DNA of 50,487 bases, taken from contig LNFE01000187.1 of NCBI GenBank assembly GCA_001464575.1, positions 1 through 50,487 of the forward strand. The letters run 5' to 3'. The notes under the pieces are model-generated. The model made no database searches. It saw only the letters and a list, made by a program, of their open reading frames with translations, and was not told the origin of the DNA. Source of the DNA: Acidobacteria bacterium Ga0077553 (GTDB lineage Bacteria > Acidobacteriota > Terriglobia > Bryobacterales > Bryobacteraceae). Both the position numbers and the translations under genes were made by a program. Below, piece by piece: positions 40,960 to 49,941 of this stretch (the first letter of the stretch is position 1; each line of letters opens with the position of its first letter).

Positions 40960-43731
40960 GTGACCCCCGAACGCTACACCCAAGTTAAGAGCCTCTTCCA
41001 ACTGGTCCTCGACCAACCCGCGGACCAGCGTCAGGTCTTCCTCGAAAAAGCCTGCGGCGCCGACCGGGCGCTCTACCTCGAAGTCCGCAATCTCATCACT
41101 GCCGACTCGTCGTCGGCTGACTTCCTCTCCCATCCGGCGATGACGCCGGTGTCCCAGATCCTGGAGCAAGCCGCCCGGGAACAGGAAGAGGCGCTGCCAG
41201 CGCAGATCGGTCCGTACGCCATCCAACGGCAAATCGGGGTCGGCGGCATGGGCGCCGTCTATCTGGCCTCCCGCGCCGACCAACACTACTCCAAACTGGT
41301 CGCCATCAAGGTCATCCGCCGCGGCATGGAGCAGGACCGCATCATCCAACGCTTCCGGCGCGAACGCCAAATTGTCGCCTCTCTCGACCATCCCAATATC
41401 GCCCGTCTCCTCGATGGCGGCGCCGCCGAAGACGGCCGGCCCTACTTCGTCATGGAGTACGTGGAAGGTCACTCGATCGACACCTATTGCGATGAAAAGA
41501 GACTCTCCACCGAAGAGCGTCTCCGTATCTTCTGCGACGTATGTGCCGCCGTCCACTACGCTCACCAGAACTTAGTCGTTCATCGCGATCTCAAACCGAG
41601 CAATATCCTGGTGAAACTAGACGGTTCGCCCAAGCTCCTCGACTTCGGCATCGCCAAGATCCTCACGCCGGATTCCACCGCGGCCAGTGAAAACACGGCC
41701 ACTTCCATGCGGTTGATGACCCCGCAGTACGCCAGCCCGGAACAGGTTCGCGGCGAGGCGGTTACCACCGTCTCCGATGTCTACTTACTCGGCATCATCC
41801 TCTATGAGCTACTCACCGGGCATCGCCCCTATCCGCTCAAAGACGGAGTAACTCTAGAGCTTCTGCGCGCGATGTCGCAGTCGGAGCCGGAGCCGCCCTC
41901 TTCGGCGATCTCCCGGGTCGTCGATACGCTCACCCGCGACGGCGGCCGCCAAATCACGAAGAACCCCACGATCGTCAGCGCGACCCGAGAATCCTCCCCC
42001 GCGGCCCTGCGGAAGAAACTCACCGGAGACCTCGACGCCATCGTGCTCAAATCGCTCCGCCGAGATTCGAGAGAGCGGTACCAATCCGCCGCGCAACTCG
42101 CAGACGACATCCGCCGCTACTTGGCCCGAGAGCCAGTTTCCGCCGTACCCGAAAATACGCTCTACCGGCTCCGCCTGTTCTTTGCCCGAAATCGAGCGTT
42201 GGCTGCGACCACCTCCACTGCCCTGGCTCTCATACTTCTCTTCGCCGTTGTCGCCGGTTGGCAGGCCCGCTCGGCTCGCATCCAGCGCGACCTCGCCTCA
42301 CGCCGCTTCGAAGAGGTGCGCAAAGTCGCCAACTCCTTCCTCTTTGAAGTCCACGACGCCATTGCCCCCCTCCCCGGCACCACGCCCGCCCGTCGCCTCC
42401 TTGTCGCCAAAGCCATCGAGTACCTAAACAATCTCGCCAAGGAAGCTGGCAACGACGACGCCATCAAGCGGGAACTCGCCTCCGCCTGGCTCCGCGTCGG
42501 CCACCTGCAGGGCAACCCCAACTATGCCAACCTCGGCGACGCCGATAGCGCCCGCCAAAGCTACCAAACCGCGCTCGAAATCCTTCGTGGCCTCGCCGAT
42601 CCGCCCCCGCTCGACCTCGGCTCCGCTCTCGAAGGCATCGCCGATCTCGAAGCCAACGCCGGCGACTCCCCCAACGCCCAGCAACATTACGAAGAAGCCC
42701 GCCGGATCTTCGAACGGGCCGCGGCGCCCGCACCAATCCTCGTTGCCAACTACCAAAATCTCGCCTCCGTCCTCGCCGCAACCGGGCAGACCAACACGGC
42801 TCTCGAACTCGCCCGCAAGTCCCACTCCCTGGCCGAATCCGCCGGAGACACCCGCTTGCTCGCTATCTCGAAAGCCCGGCTCGGCGCGATTGAGAATCAG
42901 GCTGGTCTGTACCCGGCGGCCAAAAAGAACCTCGAAGCCGCTCTCCAACTCGCGGAAAAGCTCAACGAGGCGCAGCCGAACGCCCTTCATCAACGCGACC
43001 TCTCCTTCATTCTTGAAGACCTAGCCAAAAACGGCCGCCGCAACAACGACCCACAGGCGCCGATTTACCACCAGCGCTCACTGGCGCTCCGCCGCGCCCT
43101 CGCCCTCGCCGACCCCCAGAACTCCCAGGCCCAGCGCGATTTGGCCTACGCCTACCTGCGGCACGGCGACCCGGAGGCCCTCCGTCTCGCCCAGGAGATC
43201 TTCAATACCCAGCTTTCCCGCGCCGCGCAAAACCCCATGGCCCGGCGCGACGCCGCCCTCGGACACCAGAAGCTAGGCGACGCCCTGCTGGCCAATAACC
43301 AGGTCCTCCAAGCCGTCGAACAGTACCGGCGCTTTCTCCAACTCGCGCAACAGTGGCAAGCCACCGATGCCAGCAGTCTCTACGCGATTCAGATGCTCGC
43401 CGCCGCGCACCTAAAACTTGCAGAAGGGCTCCCGAAGCTCGCCGACCCGCAAGGTGCCTTGCAAAACGCCCGGCGTGCCGTCAGCCTTCTCGACGACCTC
43501 GTCCAGAAAGACACCGCCTCCACGCTCTTCCGCCGGGACCGCGCCTTAGCCCACTTCATCCTGGGCCGCACCCTTCTCGAGACGAAGTCACCCTCCGCGC
43601 AAACCCACCTCAACCAATCCAAAACGCAGTTCGATTCCTTGGTCGCCGAGAAGAAACTCGCCATCGAAGACCGCGCGATCCTCGACGCCCTCAATCGTAC
43701 CCTGGAACTCGCCCGTTCGACCGCTTTCTAG
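40960..43731 (+). CDS. Membrane Ser/Thr protein kinase (Hanks type) with C-terminal TPR repeats
   Basis: A 923-aa protein. Residues 1-80 are a helical lead-in (MTPERYTQVKSLFQ) common in acidobacterial kinases. The kinase domain runs from about 84 to 385: glycine loop IGVGGMGAVYL (92-102), ATP Lys K117 in VAIKVI, catalytic loop HRDLKPSNI, DFGIAK, and YASPEQ. One membrane helix near 410-430 (STALALILLFAVVAGW) is followed by about 490 residues of TPR-like helices (ARQSYQTALEIL, YPAAKKNLEAALQLA), probably periplasmic sensors or docking sites. GTG at 40960 gives the usual N-terminus; the frame upstream passes through the leader region. It converges on the RecA-like gene with stop codons overlapping in CTAG. 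Confidence 0.93.
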   Translation: MTPERYTQVKSLFQLVLDQPADQRQVFLEKACGADRALYLEVRNLITADSSSADFLSHPAMTPVSQILEQAAREQEEALPAQIGPYAIQRQIGVGGMGAVYLASRADQHYSKLVAIKVIRRGMEQDRIIQRFRRERQIVASLDHPNIARLLDGGAAEDGRPYFVMEYVEGHSIDTYCDEKRLSTEERLRIFCDVCAAVHYAHQNLVVHRDLKPSNILVKLDGSPKLLDFGIAKILTPDSTAASENTATSMRLMTPQYASPEQVRGEAVTTVSDVYLLGIILYELLTGHRPYPLKDGVTLELLRAMSQSEPEPPSSAISRVVDTLTRDGGRQITKNPTIVSATRESSPAALRKKLTGDLDAIVLKSLRRDSRERYQSAAQLADDIRRYLAREPVSAVPENTLYRLRLFFARNRALAATTSTALALILLFAVVAGWQARSARIQRDLASRRFEEVRKVANSFLFEVHDAIAPLPGTTPARRLLVAKAIEYLNNLAKEAGNDDAIKRELASAWLRVGHLQGNPNYANLGDADSARQSYQTALEILRGLADPPPLDLGSALEGIADLEANAGDSPNAQQHYEEARRIFERAAAPAPILVANYQNLASVLAATGQTNTALELARKSHSLAESAGDTRLLAISKARLGAIENQAGLYPAAKKNLEAALQLAEKLNEAQPNALHQRDLSFILEDLAKNGRRNNDPQAPIYHQRSLALRRALALADPQNSQAQRDLAYAYLRHGDPEALRLAQEIFNTQLSRAAQNPMARRDAALGHQKLGDALLANNQVLQAVEQYRRFLQLAQQWQATDASSLYAIQMLAAAHLKLAEGLPKLADPQGALQNARRAVSLLDDLVQKDTASTLFRRDRALAHFILGRTLLETKSPSAQTHLNQSKTQFDSLVAEKKLAIEDRAILDALNRTLELARSTAF

Positions 43732-44744
43732 AGGCCACCCGCGCGCTGAGCACGCCCAGCCGCACCCACGGCGCGCCCCACTGGCTTCCGCTGCGGCAAG
43801 CCCATCACGGCCCGCACCGCCGAATTCAACCGCACACAAAGGTCAACATCAGCCCGTAACTCCGCCACCGAACAGGCCTCGTCCTCGAACCACACAGCGG
43901 AGCCCATCTGCCTCAGCACCCCATGTAGCAATCCTAGCTCCACCAGCTCCAACTCCGCCGACCAACCTTCACCCTCGACAAACGACAGCTCCGCCTGTCC
44001 CGGCGCCGCCAATTGATTCTTCACCACCTTCATCGCCACCCGGCGCACCTCCCGCCGCTGGCCCACTTCCCGCATATCGGCTCGTACCGCCGCGTGCAGC
44101 TTCAACCCCCAGCCACCCGTCGAGGTCTCCGTATACCCAAAACCGTGATACGCCCGCAACTGATTCAACAGCAGCAGGCAAGCCGGCGATTGAGCCATCA
44201 CACGCGCAATCCGCCGCAGGCCATTCGCGATCATCTCGCTGTGCGCGAACGATGGTCCGTCCATCATGGAACCCGACAACTCCTCCGCCGGCGCCAGCGC
44301 CGCCACGGAATCCACCACCACCAAGTCCACACCCTGGCTCGCCACCAGCCGCTCCACCATCCGCAGCGCCTGCTCGCCATCATCGGCCCGCAATAGCACT
44401 AACCGATCCACGTCGACGCCCAACCATGCCGCATAACCAGCGTCGAACGTACACTCCACGTCGACCAATGCCGCCGTCTGCCCCTCGCCTTGCGCCGCCG
44501 CGATCACCTGCAGCGCCAACGTTGATTTGCCCACTGCCGGCGGTCCGAACAACTCCACCATGCGTCCACGCGGCAATCCGCCGATGCCCAGCGCCGCATC
44601 CACCGCGATGGACCCACTCGGGATCACCCCGGCGACCGCACGACCGCGCACGCCAAATGCGGCTGCCTGCCGCAGTTCCGTTTGTAGACGGTTATCCCAC
44701 AGGCCAATTTGGCCTGCCGGTTCCCGCGCCGAATTTTGTTTCAT
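43728..44744 (-). CDS. Divergent RecA-family recombinase
   Basis: A 338-aa RecA-fold ATPase. Walker A is GPPAVGKST (67-75) where canonical RecA has GPESSGKTT. The catalytic Glu is kept in VDVECTFDAGYA (canonical DAEHALD). Walker B is LVVVDSVAALAP. The L1 region reads EELSGSMMDGPSF and the L2 region NQLRAYHGFGYTETSTGGWGLKL, shorter than the canonical loop with its TTTGGNALKFYASVR. The C-terminus is Arg-, Gly- and Ala-rich. It looks like a RecA paralogue or a very divergent main RecA. Which one depends on whether a canonical recA exists elsewhere in the genome. No lexA, imuA/B or dnaE2 is adjacent. Confidence 0.85.
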   Translation of the reverse strand: MKQNSAREPAGQIGLWDNRLQTELRQAAAFGVRGRAVAGVIPSGSIAVDAALGIGGLPRGRMVELFGPPAVGKSTLALQVIAAAQGEGQTAALVDVECTFDAGYAAWLGVDVDRLVLLRADDGEQALRMVERLVASQGVDLVVVDSVAALAPAEELSGSMMDGPSFAHSEMIANGLRRIARVMAQSPACLLLLNQLRAYHGFGYTETSTGGWGLKLHAAVRADMREVGQRREVRRVAMKVVKNQLAAPGQAELSFVEGEGWSAELELVELGLLHGVLRQMGSAVWFEDEACSVAELRADVDLCVRLNSAVRAVMGLPQRKPVGRAVGAAGRAQRAGGL

Positions 44745-44835
44745 ACCAGAGCCCTACCAGTGTCCGCTAAACACCGGAGTTCCGGACCACAGAAAAGCCC
44801 CACCCCAATCTCAGACTTGCCTGCGCCAAGTCCCC

Positions 44836-46072
44836 CTATCTGGGGGCGGTTGTACCCGCCTGCACAGGCCGGAACTGCCCCATCAGCAGGTGCAAACACA
44901 ACACGCCCGTCAGATGAAACAACCCGAAGGTCAAGAAAATCGGCTTGTAGCCAACGAGCGGAATCAGAATCCCCGGCAGCCAGGTCGCAAACATCACTCC
45001 CCCCAGGCTCCCCGCAAATCCCCCAATTCCCGTCACACTCGCCACCGCCGGCCGGGGAAACACATCGCTAACCACCGTGTACAAATTAGCCGAAAACCCC
45101 TGATGCGCCGCAGTTGCCAGGCTCATCAACGCAATCGCCAGAATCGGGCTATCCGCCAACACGCTGCACACCGCGAGCGGCATACACGCCGCACAGATCA
45201 GCATCGCCGTCTTCCGCGCCTTCCCCACCGCCATCCCGCGCCGCATGAAGTACCCCGATAGCCATCCGCCCCCGACACTGCCAATGTCAGCCATCAGGTA
45301 GATCACCGGCAGCACCCAGCCGACCTTCTTCATATCGAACCCCCGTACGTCGTACAGATAAATCGGGAGCCAATAGCTGTAGAACCGCCAAACCGGGTCG
45401 CTCAGGAATTTTCCGAGGGCGAATCCCCAGGTCTCCTTCTGCCGCAACGCTTCCATCCAGCCGATCACCGGCTCATCCGCCGCGTTCGTCACGTCAGACA
45501 CGATGTACGCCCGCTCCGCGTCGTTCACCCGCGCGTGCTCCGTCGGCAACCGGTAGCTAAACCACCACAGAATTAACCAAGCAAATCCTAGCGAACCCGT
45601 CACCAGGAAACAGCCCTGCCACCCAAACCCCGCCACCATGTAAGCGAACACCGGCGGGCCCACCATCGACGCCACGTTGGTCCCCGCGTTGAAAATCCCG
45701 GTGGCAAACGCTCGGTCCTTCTTCGGAAACCACTCCTGCCTCGCCCAGCCCCAGCATGCCCCGCCAAAAGCCCAGTTCGAGCGGCGTCTTCGCCAACCCG
45801 TGCAGCACCGCCGCCACCGACCACCACAGCACCGCCACGGCGTACCCGATCCGCGTGCCGTACCGTTCGACGAACTTCCCCATGATCAGGAACCCGATCA
45901 TGTAGGTCATCTCAAACGCCAGCGTCAACCGTCCGTACGTCGGATCGTCGATCAGCATGTCCTTCCGGATCTCGGGCACCAAAATCCCGAAGGCAATCCG
46001 ATCCAGATAGTTGATCGTCGTCGCCAGAAACAACAGACTGAGGATCCACCAGCGGACCCGGGTTGGAGGCAT
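44836..46072 (-). pseudogene. MFS transporter of the hexuronate/anion-cation symporter type, disrupted
   Basis: From ATG 46072 the first frame encodes MPPTRVRWWILSLLFLATTINYLDR and helices through FWRGMLGLGEAG, the usual start of the ACS (ExuT/GudP-like) family. The expected GNFPAAIK-part after GEAG is missing and the family sequence resumes in another frame at QEWFPKKDRAFATGIFNAGTN, running to a TAG at 44836. About 30 nt appear lost near 45734-45740, disrupting the loop after helix 4. Frame one ends at 45557. The later helices are intact (GYKPIFLTFGLFHLTGVL). The substrate would be a hexuronate or similar sugar acid if repaired. It lies 28 nt downstream of the Sua5-type gene. Confidence 0.85.
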
Positions 46073-46100
46073 CAGGCAATCATACAATCATCCGCGGCCG

Positions 46101-47033
46101 CTAGCTCCCGCCCGCGCGGGCCAACCGGTCCCGAATCCCGTCCCAGGAGCCACCCGTCGGGACGGGCTCCACCACAATCTCCCGCAGCTCGGCCGCATCC
46201 AGCAAATGCAGTGCTTCATAAAGCCCGGCCGCGTACCCCTCCGCCTCGGCCGGCAGCCGCACGGCCATCTCGGACTCCGCCTCCACCGAATGCCACAGGT
46301 AGCCCGACTCCGGCCCCGGGGTGCCTACCCGCAAGGGCGTCCTCGGCGCATAATGCCGCGCGTGCATCCCCGGCGCCGCATGCGCGGCCCCCGCCGCTGC
46401 CTCCCCGGCCAACTCCACCGGCCCAATGACGGCCTCGATCATCGCCCGCGAAACCATCCCCGGACGCAGCAACACCGCGCGGCCGCCCACCAGAGACAGC
46501 ACCGTGGATTCAATTCCCACCGCGCAACTCCCGCCATCCACGACGAAATCCACGGCCTCGCCCAATCCCGCCCGTACGTGCTCCGCCGTTGTCGGCGACA
46601 GTCCCATGAACGGATTCGCGCTCGGAGCCGCCACCGGCACCCCGGCCAGCCGGATCAACTCGAGCGCCACCGGATGCGCCGGCTGTCTCACCCCCACCGT
46701 GGTCAGCCCTGCCGTCACGCCGTCCGGCACCACGTCCCGCTTCGGCAAAACCAGCGTCAGGGGCCCCGGCCAATACCGTTCCACCAACTGCTGCGCCGCC
46801 TCCGGCCACTCGGCCACCACCGTCCGGGCCATCTCCACATCCGCCACGTGCACAATCAACGGCGACGTCGCAGGCCGCCCTTTCGCCGCGTAGATCCGCG
46901 CCACGGCCACCGGGTCCAGAGCATTGGCCCCTAACCCGTAGACCGTCTCCGTCGGGAAGGCCACCAGCCCCCCCGACCGCAACAGGGCCGCGGCCCGTTC
47001 CATTTCAAATGACGGCTCAAACGTCGGCGTCAT
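46101..47033 (-). CDS. tsaC: L-threonylcarbamoyladenylate synthase (Sua5/YwlC type)
   Basis: A 310-aa enzyme for the first step of the tRNA t6A37 modification, making threonylcarbamoyl-AMP from Thr, bicarbonate and ATP. The YrdC domain has LVAFPTETVYGLGANA, the KGRPATSPLIVHV substrate loop and VPVAAPSANPFMGLSPTTA with SAN. A C-terminal Sua5 domain of about 110 residues (from GMHARHYAPRTPL) marks the long form rather than short TsaC. ATG start overlaps the prfB end by 17 nt. Confidence 0.93.
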   Translation of the reverse strand: MTPTFEPSFEMERAAALLRSGGLVAFPTETVYGLGANALDPVAVARIYAAKGRPATSPLIVHVADVEMARTVVAEWPEAAQQLVERYWPGPLTLVLPKRDVVPDGVTAGLTTVGVRQPAHPVALELIRLAGVPVAAPSANPFMGLSPTTAEHVRAGLGEAVDFVVDGGSCAVGIESTVLSLVGGRAVLLRPGMVSRAMIEAVIGPVELAGEAAAGAAHAAPGMHARHYAPRTPLRVGTPGPESGYLWHSVEAESEMAVRLPAEAEGYAAGLYEALHLLDAAELREIVVEPVPTGGSWDGIRDRLARAGGS

Positions 47034-48148
47034 CGTCCGACCCCGCCGTTTTCCCGGTCCGTTTCCATACCAGGAACGCGTGAATCAGCTCGCCAATGTC
47101 GCCATCGAGAACCCGATCGACGTCCCCAATCGACTTCTTCGTCCGATGGTCCTTAATCATCCGGTAGGGCGCCATCACATAGCTGCGAATCTGGCTGCCG
47201 AAGTTGATCTCCATCTTCGTGTCTTCCAGCTTCCGCTCTTCCACGCGCCGCTTCGCCAACTCGTGCTCGTACAACCGCGCCTTCATCTGCTTCAGCGCGC
47301 TGGCCCGATTCTTGTGCTGGCTCCGCTCGTTCTGACACTGCACCACGATGCCGGTCGGCAAATGCGTCATGCGAACGGCTGACTCCGTGCGGTTCACGTG
47401 CTGGCCGCCCGCTCCACTCGCGCGAAACACGTCGATCTTCAAATCGTCCGGCTTCACTTCGATGTTGATATCGTCGTCCACCAGCGGAATCACGAACACG
47501 CTGGCAAACGAGGTGTGTCGCCGCGCAGCCGAATCGAAGGGCGAAATCCGCACCAGCCTGTGCACGCCAATCTCGCTCTGCAGCAAGCCATAGACGTTCT
47601 CGCCTTCAATCTCCACCGTCGCCGACTTGATCCCCGCGCCTTCGCCTTCCAGGCGATCCGTCACTTCGCACTTGAAGCTATTCCGTTCCGCCCAGCGCAG
47701 AAACATCCGCAGCAGCATCTCCGCCCAGTCCTGGCTTTCGGTGCCGCCCGCTCCCGGATGCACGGTCAGAATGGCGCTGCGATGGTCGTTCTCGCCATTC
47801 AGCAACATGCCGGTCTCGAGAACCTCGAGCCGCGCCGTCAGCTTCTTCAGCCCCTGTTCAATCTCGCCAGCCACGGTTTCGCCCTCGCGGCCCAACTCGA
47901 ACAGAGTCTCGATCTCGTCGGTCATGCCCAGGACTTCCGCGTCCTCGGCAATCGCTTTCTCCAGCCGCTTCCGGTCCTGCATGAGCTTTTGGCTCGTCTC
48001 CTGGGAGTTCCAGAAGCCGGGCTCAGAGATCTGCTCTTCGGTCGATTCGAGCTGCTTTCGTTTGGCGGGAGCGTCAAAGATAGCTCCGCACAGCGATGGC
48101 CTGCTGGCGGAGCGGGTTATACTCCCGTTCTAATTCGTCTAAAGTCAT
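47017..48148 (-). CDS. prfB: Peptide chain release factor 2, with programmed +1 frameshift
   Basis: The 24-codon leader frame (MTLDELEREYNPLRQQAIAVRSYL) begins at ATG 48148 and ends at an in-frame TGA (48076-48074). A +1 shift on CTT-TGAC continues as DAPAKRKQLEST, giving a 376-aa protein. It recognises UGA and UAA at the ribosome and releases the peptide. SPF in RISPFDSAARRHTSF is the stop-codon reader and GGQ in GAGGQHVNRTESAVR the hydrolysis motif. The internal Shine-Dalgarno-like GGAG lies just upstream of TAT-CTT-TGA, as in E. coli, so RF2 shortage favours the shift and raises synthesis. It starts 6 nt after the phosphatase-like gene and overlaps the Sua5-type gene. Confidence 0.96.
48073..48086 (-). 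promoter_or_regulatory. prfB programmed +1 frameshift signal
   Basis: On the minus strand the sequence reads GGAGCTATCTTTGAC. CTT (48079-48077) is the slippery P-site codon and TGA (48076-48074) the in-frame stop followed by C. The upstream GGAG acts as the stimulatory Shine-Dalgarno. This is the classic layout of release factor 2 autoregulation. Confidence 0.93.
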
Positions 48149-48154
48149 CCAATG

Positions 48155-48610
48155 TTATTTTAGCCGTTCCCGCAGCCCTGCCTCGAGGCCCGGGTTCTTC
48201 ATCCCAGCCTTTTTGGCCTCTTCGACAGCCTTTTCCAACGGCAATCCCTTTTTCTGCCCCTGATAGAGCCCCCAAACATAGCCCACTCGATTGGACGAGG
48301 CGCAATGCAGCACGACGCGTTCCTCCGGCTTGGCGCCCGCAAGCAACTTCATTAAGCCGGCCAGCTCCTCATCCTTCGGCGGCGTTGCGCCAAACGGCAC
48401 GTTGACGTACCGCATCCCCGCCTTTTCGACAATCGCCTTTTCGTCCAGGCCCAACTTCTGCATCTCGTCGGGCGTCCGCAGGTTCACCACCACCTTTACG
48501 CCCTCCTTCGCATAGCCCGCCAACTGGTCCGCCGTCGGCTGACCCGAAAAGATCACATTCTGGGCGAAACTCAAACCGAGCGCCGCGAAAAAGAGAGCCA
48601 CTGTCCGCAT
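48155..48610 (-). CDS. Exported dual-specificity-phosphatase-like protein
   Basis: A 151-aa protein with a signal peptide (MRTVALFFAALGLSFAQ). It has the TIGR01244/DSP-like layout: FSGQPTADQLAGYAKEGVKVVVNLRTPDE, then VVLHCASSNRVGYVWG with C103 and R108. The P-loop is C-x4-R rather than the C-x5-R of classical tyrosine phosphatases, as in the beta-lactamase-hydrolase-like family, some of which bind sulfur compounds. Phosphatase activity in the periplasm is therefore uncertain. First gene of a leftward run with prfB and the Sua5-type gene; the prfB start is 6 nt after its stop. Confidence 0.78.
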   Translation of the reverse strand: MRTVALFFAALGLSFAQNVIFSGQPTADQLAGYAKEGVKVVVNLRTPDEMQKLGLDEKAIVEKAGMRYVNVPFGATPPKDEELAGLMKLLAGAKPEERVVLHCASSNRVGYVWGLYQGQKKGLPLEKAVEEAKKAGMKNPGLEAGLRERLK

Positions 48611-48619
48611 AGGCAGATT

Positions 48620-48649
48620 CTGTCATAAGCCGTTCCCGGCCGCTACAAT
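48620..48649 (+). promoter_or_regulatory. Possible promoter of the cytochrome/monooxygenase-like gene
   Basis: CTGTCA (48620-48625), an 18-nt spacer and TACAAT (48644-48649) form a fair sigma-70-like pair in the 45-nt gap between divergent genes. The -10 ends only 6 nt before the ATG at 48656, so the mRNA may be nearly leaderless. The intervening GAGGA could serve as Shine-Dalgarno only if transcription starts earlier. Confidence 0.35.
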
Positions 48650-48655
48650 GAGGAC

Positions 48656-49927
48656 ATGGTTCGTCCGCTCCTCGCCTTCGCCTTGCTCACCGCCTCTGCT
48701 TTCGCCGCAAAGCCCGCGGCCGTCACCTTCCATAAAGACGTCCTCCCCATCCTCCAAACCAAGTGCCAAGGCTGCCACCGCCCCGGCGAAGCCGCACCCA
48801 TGGCCTTCCTCACCTACCAGCAAACCCGGCCCTTCGCCAAGGCCATCCGCGAAGCCGTCGCCACCAAGCGCATGCCCCCGTGGTTCGCCGACCCCCACGT
48901 CGGCAAGTTCACCAACGACTGGTCGCTCTCCCCCGCCGAAGTCCAAACCCTCTCCGCCTGGGCCGAGTCCGGCGCCCCCGAAGGCAATGCGAAAGACGCC
49001 AAGCCCAACCCCACCTTCGCTACCGGCTGGCGCATCCCCGAACCCGACCTGGTCATCCAGCTCCCCGAGCCCTACCAGGTCCCCGCCTCCGGTACCATCG
49101 ACTACGTCTATACCATCGTCCCCACCGGCCTCACCGAAGACCGTTGGATCCAGTTCGCCGAACCCCGCCCAGGCAATCGCGCCCTCGTCCATCACGTCAT
49201 CGCCTTCATCCGCGAACCCGGCTCGCCCTGGTTCGCCGAATACCCGGTAAACAAGTCCTTCATTCCCAACAAGACGACGAAAGGCGGACCCTCCGGCTAC
49301 ATCACCGGCTACGCCCCCGGCAGCATGCCGTATACCCTGCGCCCCGGCCAGGCCGCCTTGCTCAAGGCTGGCTCTGACATCGTTTTCCAGATGCACTATA
49401 CGGCTAACGGCACCCCGGGTACCGACCAGTCAAAGATTGGCCTCGTCTTCGCCAAGGAACCGCCCAAGCAAGCCGTCCATACCCTCTGGCTACAGAACTC
49501 GAAGTTCGTCATCCCGCCGGGCGCCGACAACTATCCCGTCGCCACCACCGTCACCCTTGGCACCGACGTCGAGCTTCTGGACTCCACCCCCCACATGCAT
49601 GTCCGCGGCAAAGCCGCCACGCTCAAAGCCGTCTACCCCACCGGCGAAGAGGAGAAGTTGCTCTCCGCCCGCTACGACTTCAGCTGGCAGCTCAGCTACC
49701 AGTACGCCCCCGGCAAGATCGTGCCCAAAGGCACGCGCCTCGAAGCCGTCAGCTTCTACGACAACTCCCCCAACAACAAGCACAACCCGGACCCCAAGGC
49801 CGAGGTCCGCTGGGGCGACCAAAGCTGGGAGGAGATGATGCTGAACTTTGTCCGCGTCGCCGTCGACGTCAACGTAAAGCCCGGCAGCCTGTTGCAGCGC
49901 CCGGCCCCCAAGCCCGCGGCTGAATAA
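48656..49927 (+). CDS. Exported cytochrome c fused to a copper-monooxygenase-like domain
   Basis: A 423-aa periplasmic protein. Signal peptide [17 protein letters not shown]; haem site C37-Q-G-C40-H41 in [16 protein letters not shown]. The C-terminal 270 residues resemble the PHM/DBM copper type II monooxygenase fold: [12 protein letters not shown] (HH), [10 protein letters not shown] (M-H) and [16 protein letters not shown] (H-M-H), which are the expected copper ligands. Such fusions are common in Acidobacteria and Planctomycetes. Oxygenase activity has not been established from sequence. Divergent from the phosphatase-like gene; glnS begins 14 nt after its stop. Confidence 0.85.
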   Translation: MVRPLLAFALLTASAFAAKPAAVTFHKDVLPILQTKCQGCHRPGEAAPMAFLTYQQTRPFAKAIREAVATKRMPPWFADPHVGKFTNDWSLSPAEVQTLSAWAESGAPEGNAKDAKPNPTFATGWRIPEPDLVIQLPEPYQVPASGTIDYVYTIVPTGLTEDRWIQFAEPRPGNRALVHHVIAFIREPGSPWFAEYPVNKSFIPNKTTKGGPSGYITGYAPGSMPYTLRPGQAALLKAGSDIVFQMHYTANGTPGTDQSKIGLVFAKEPPKQAVHTLWLQNSKFVIPPGADNYPVATTVTLGTDVELLDSTPHMHVRGKAATLKAVYPTGEEEKLLSARYDFSWQLSYQYAPGKIVPKGTRLEAVSFYDNSPNNKHNPDPKAEVRWGDQSWEEMMLNFVRVAVDVNVKPGSLLQRPAPKPAAE

Positions 49928-49941
49928 CCGATAATCAAAGG

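Noticed and set aside
44832..44846. CCCCC-TATCT-GGGGG stem at the end of the MFS gene as a terminator
   Set aside because: A short stem containing the stop codon, with no T-run on either strand. It may be chance in GC-rich DNA.
47017..47982. prfB starting at 47982
   Set aside because: This start omits the 24-codon leader and 31 further residues. The programmed frameshift explains the in-frame TGA fully.
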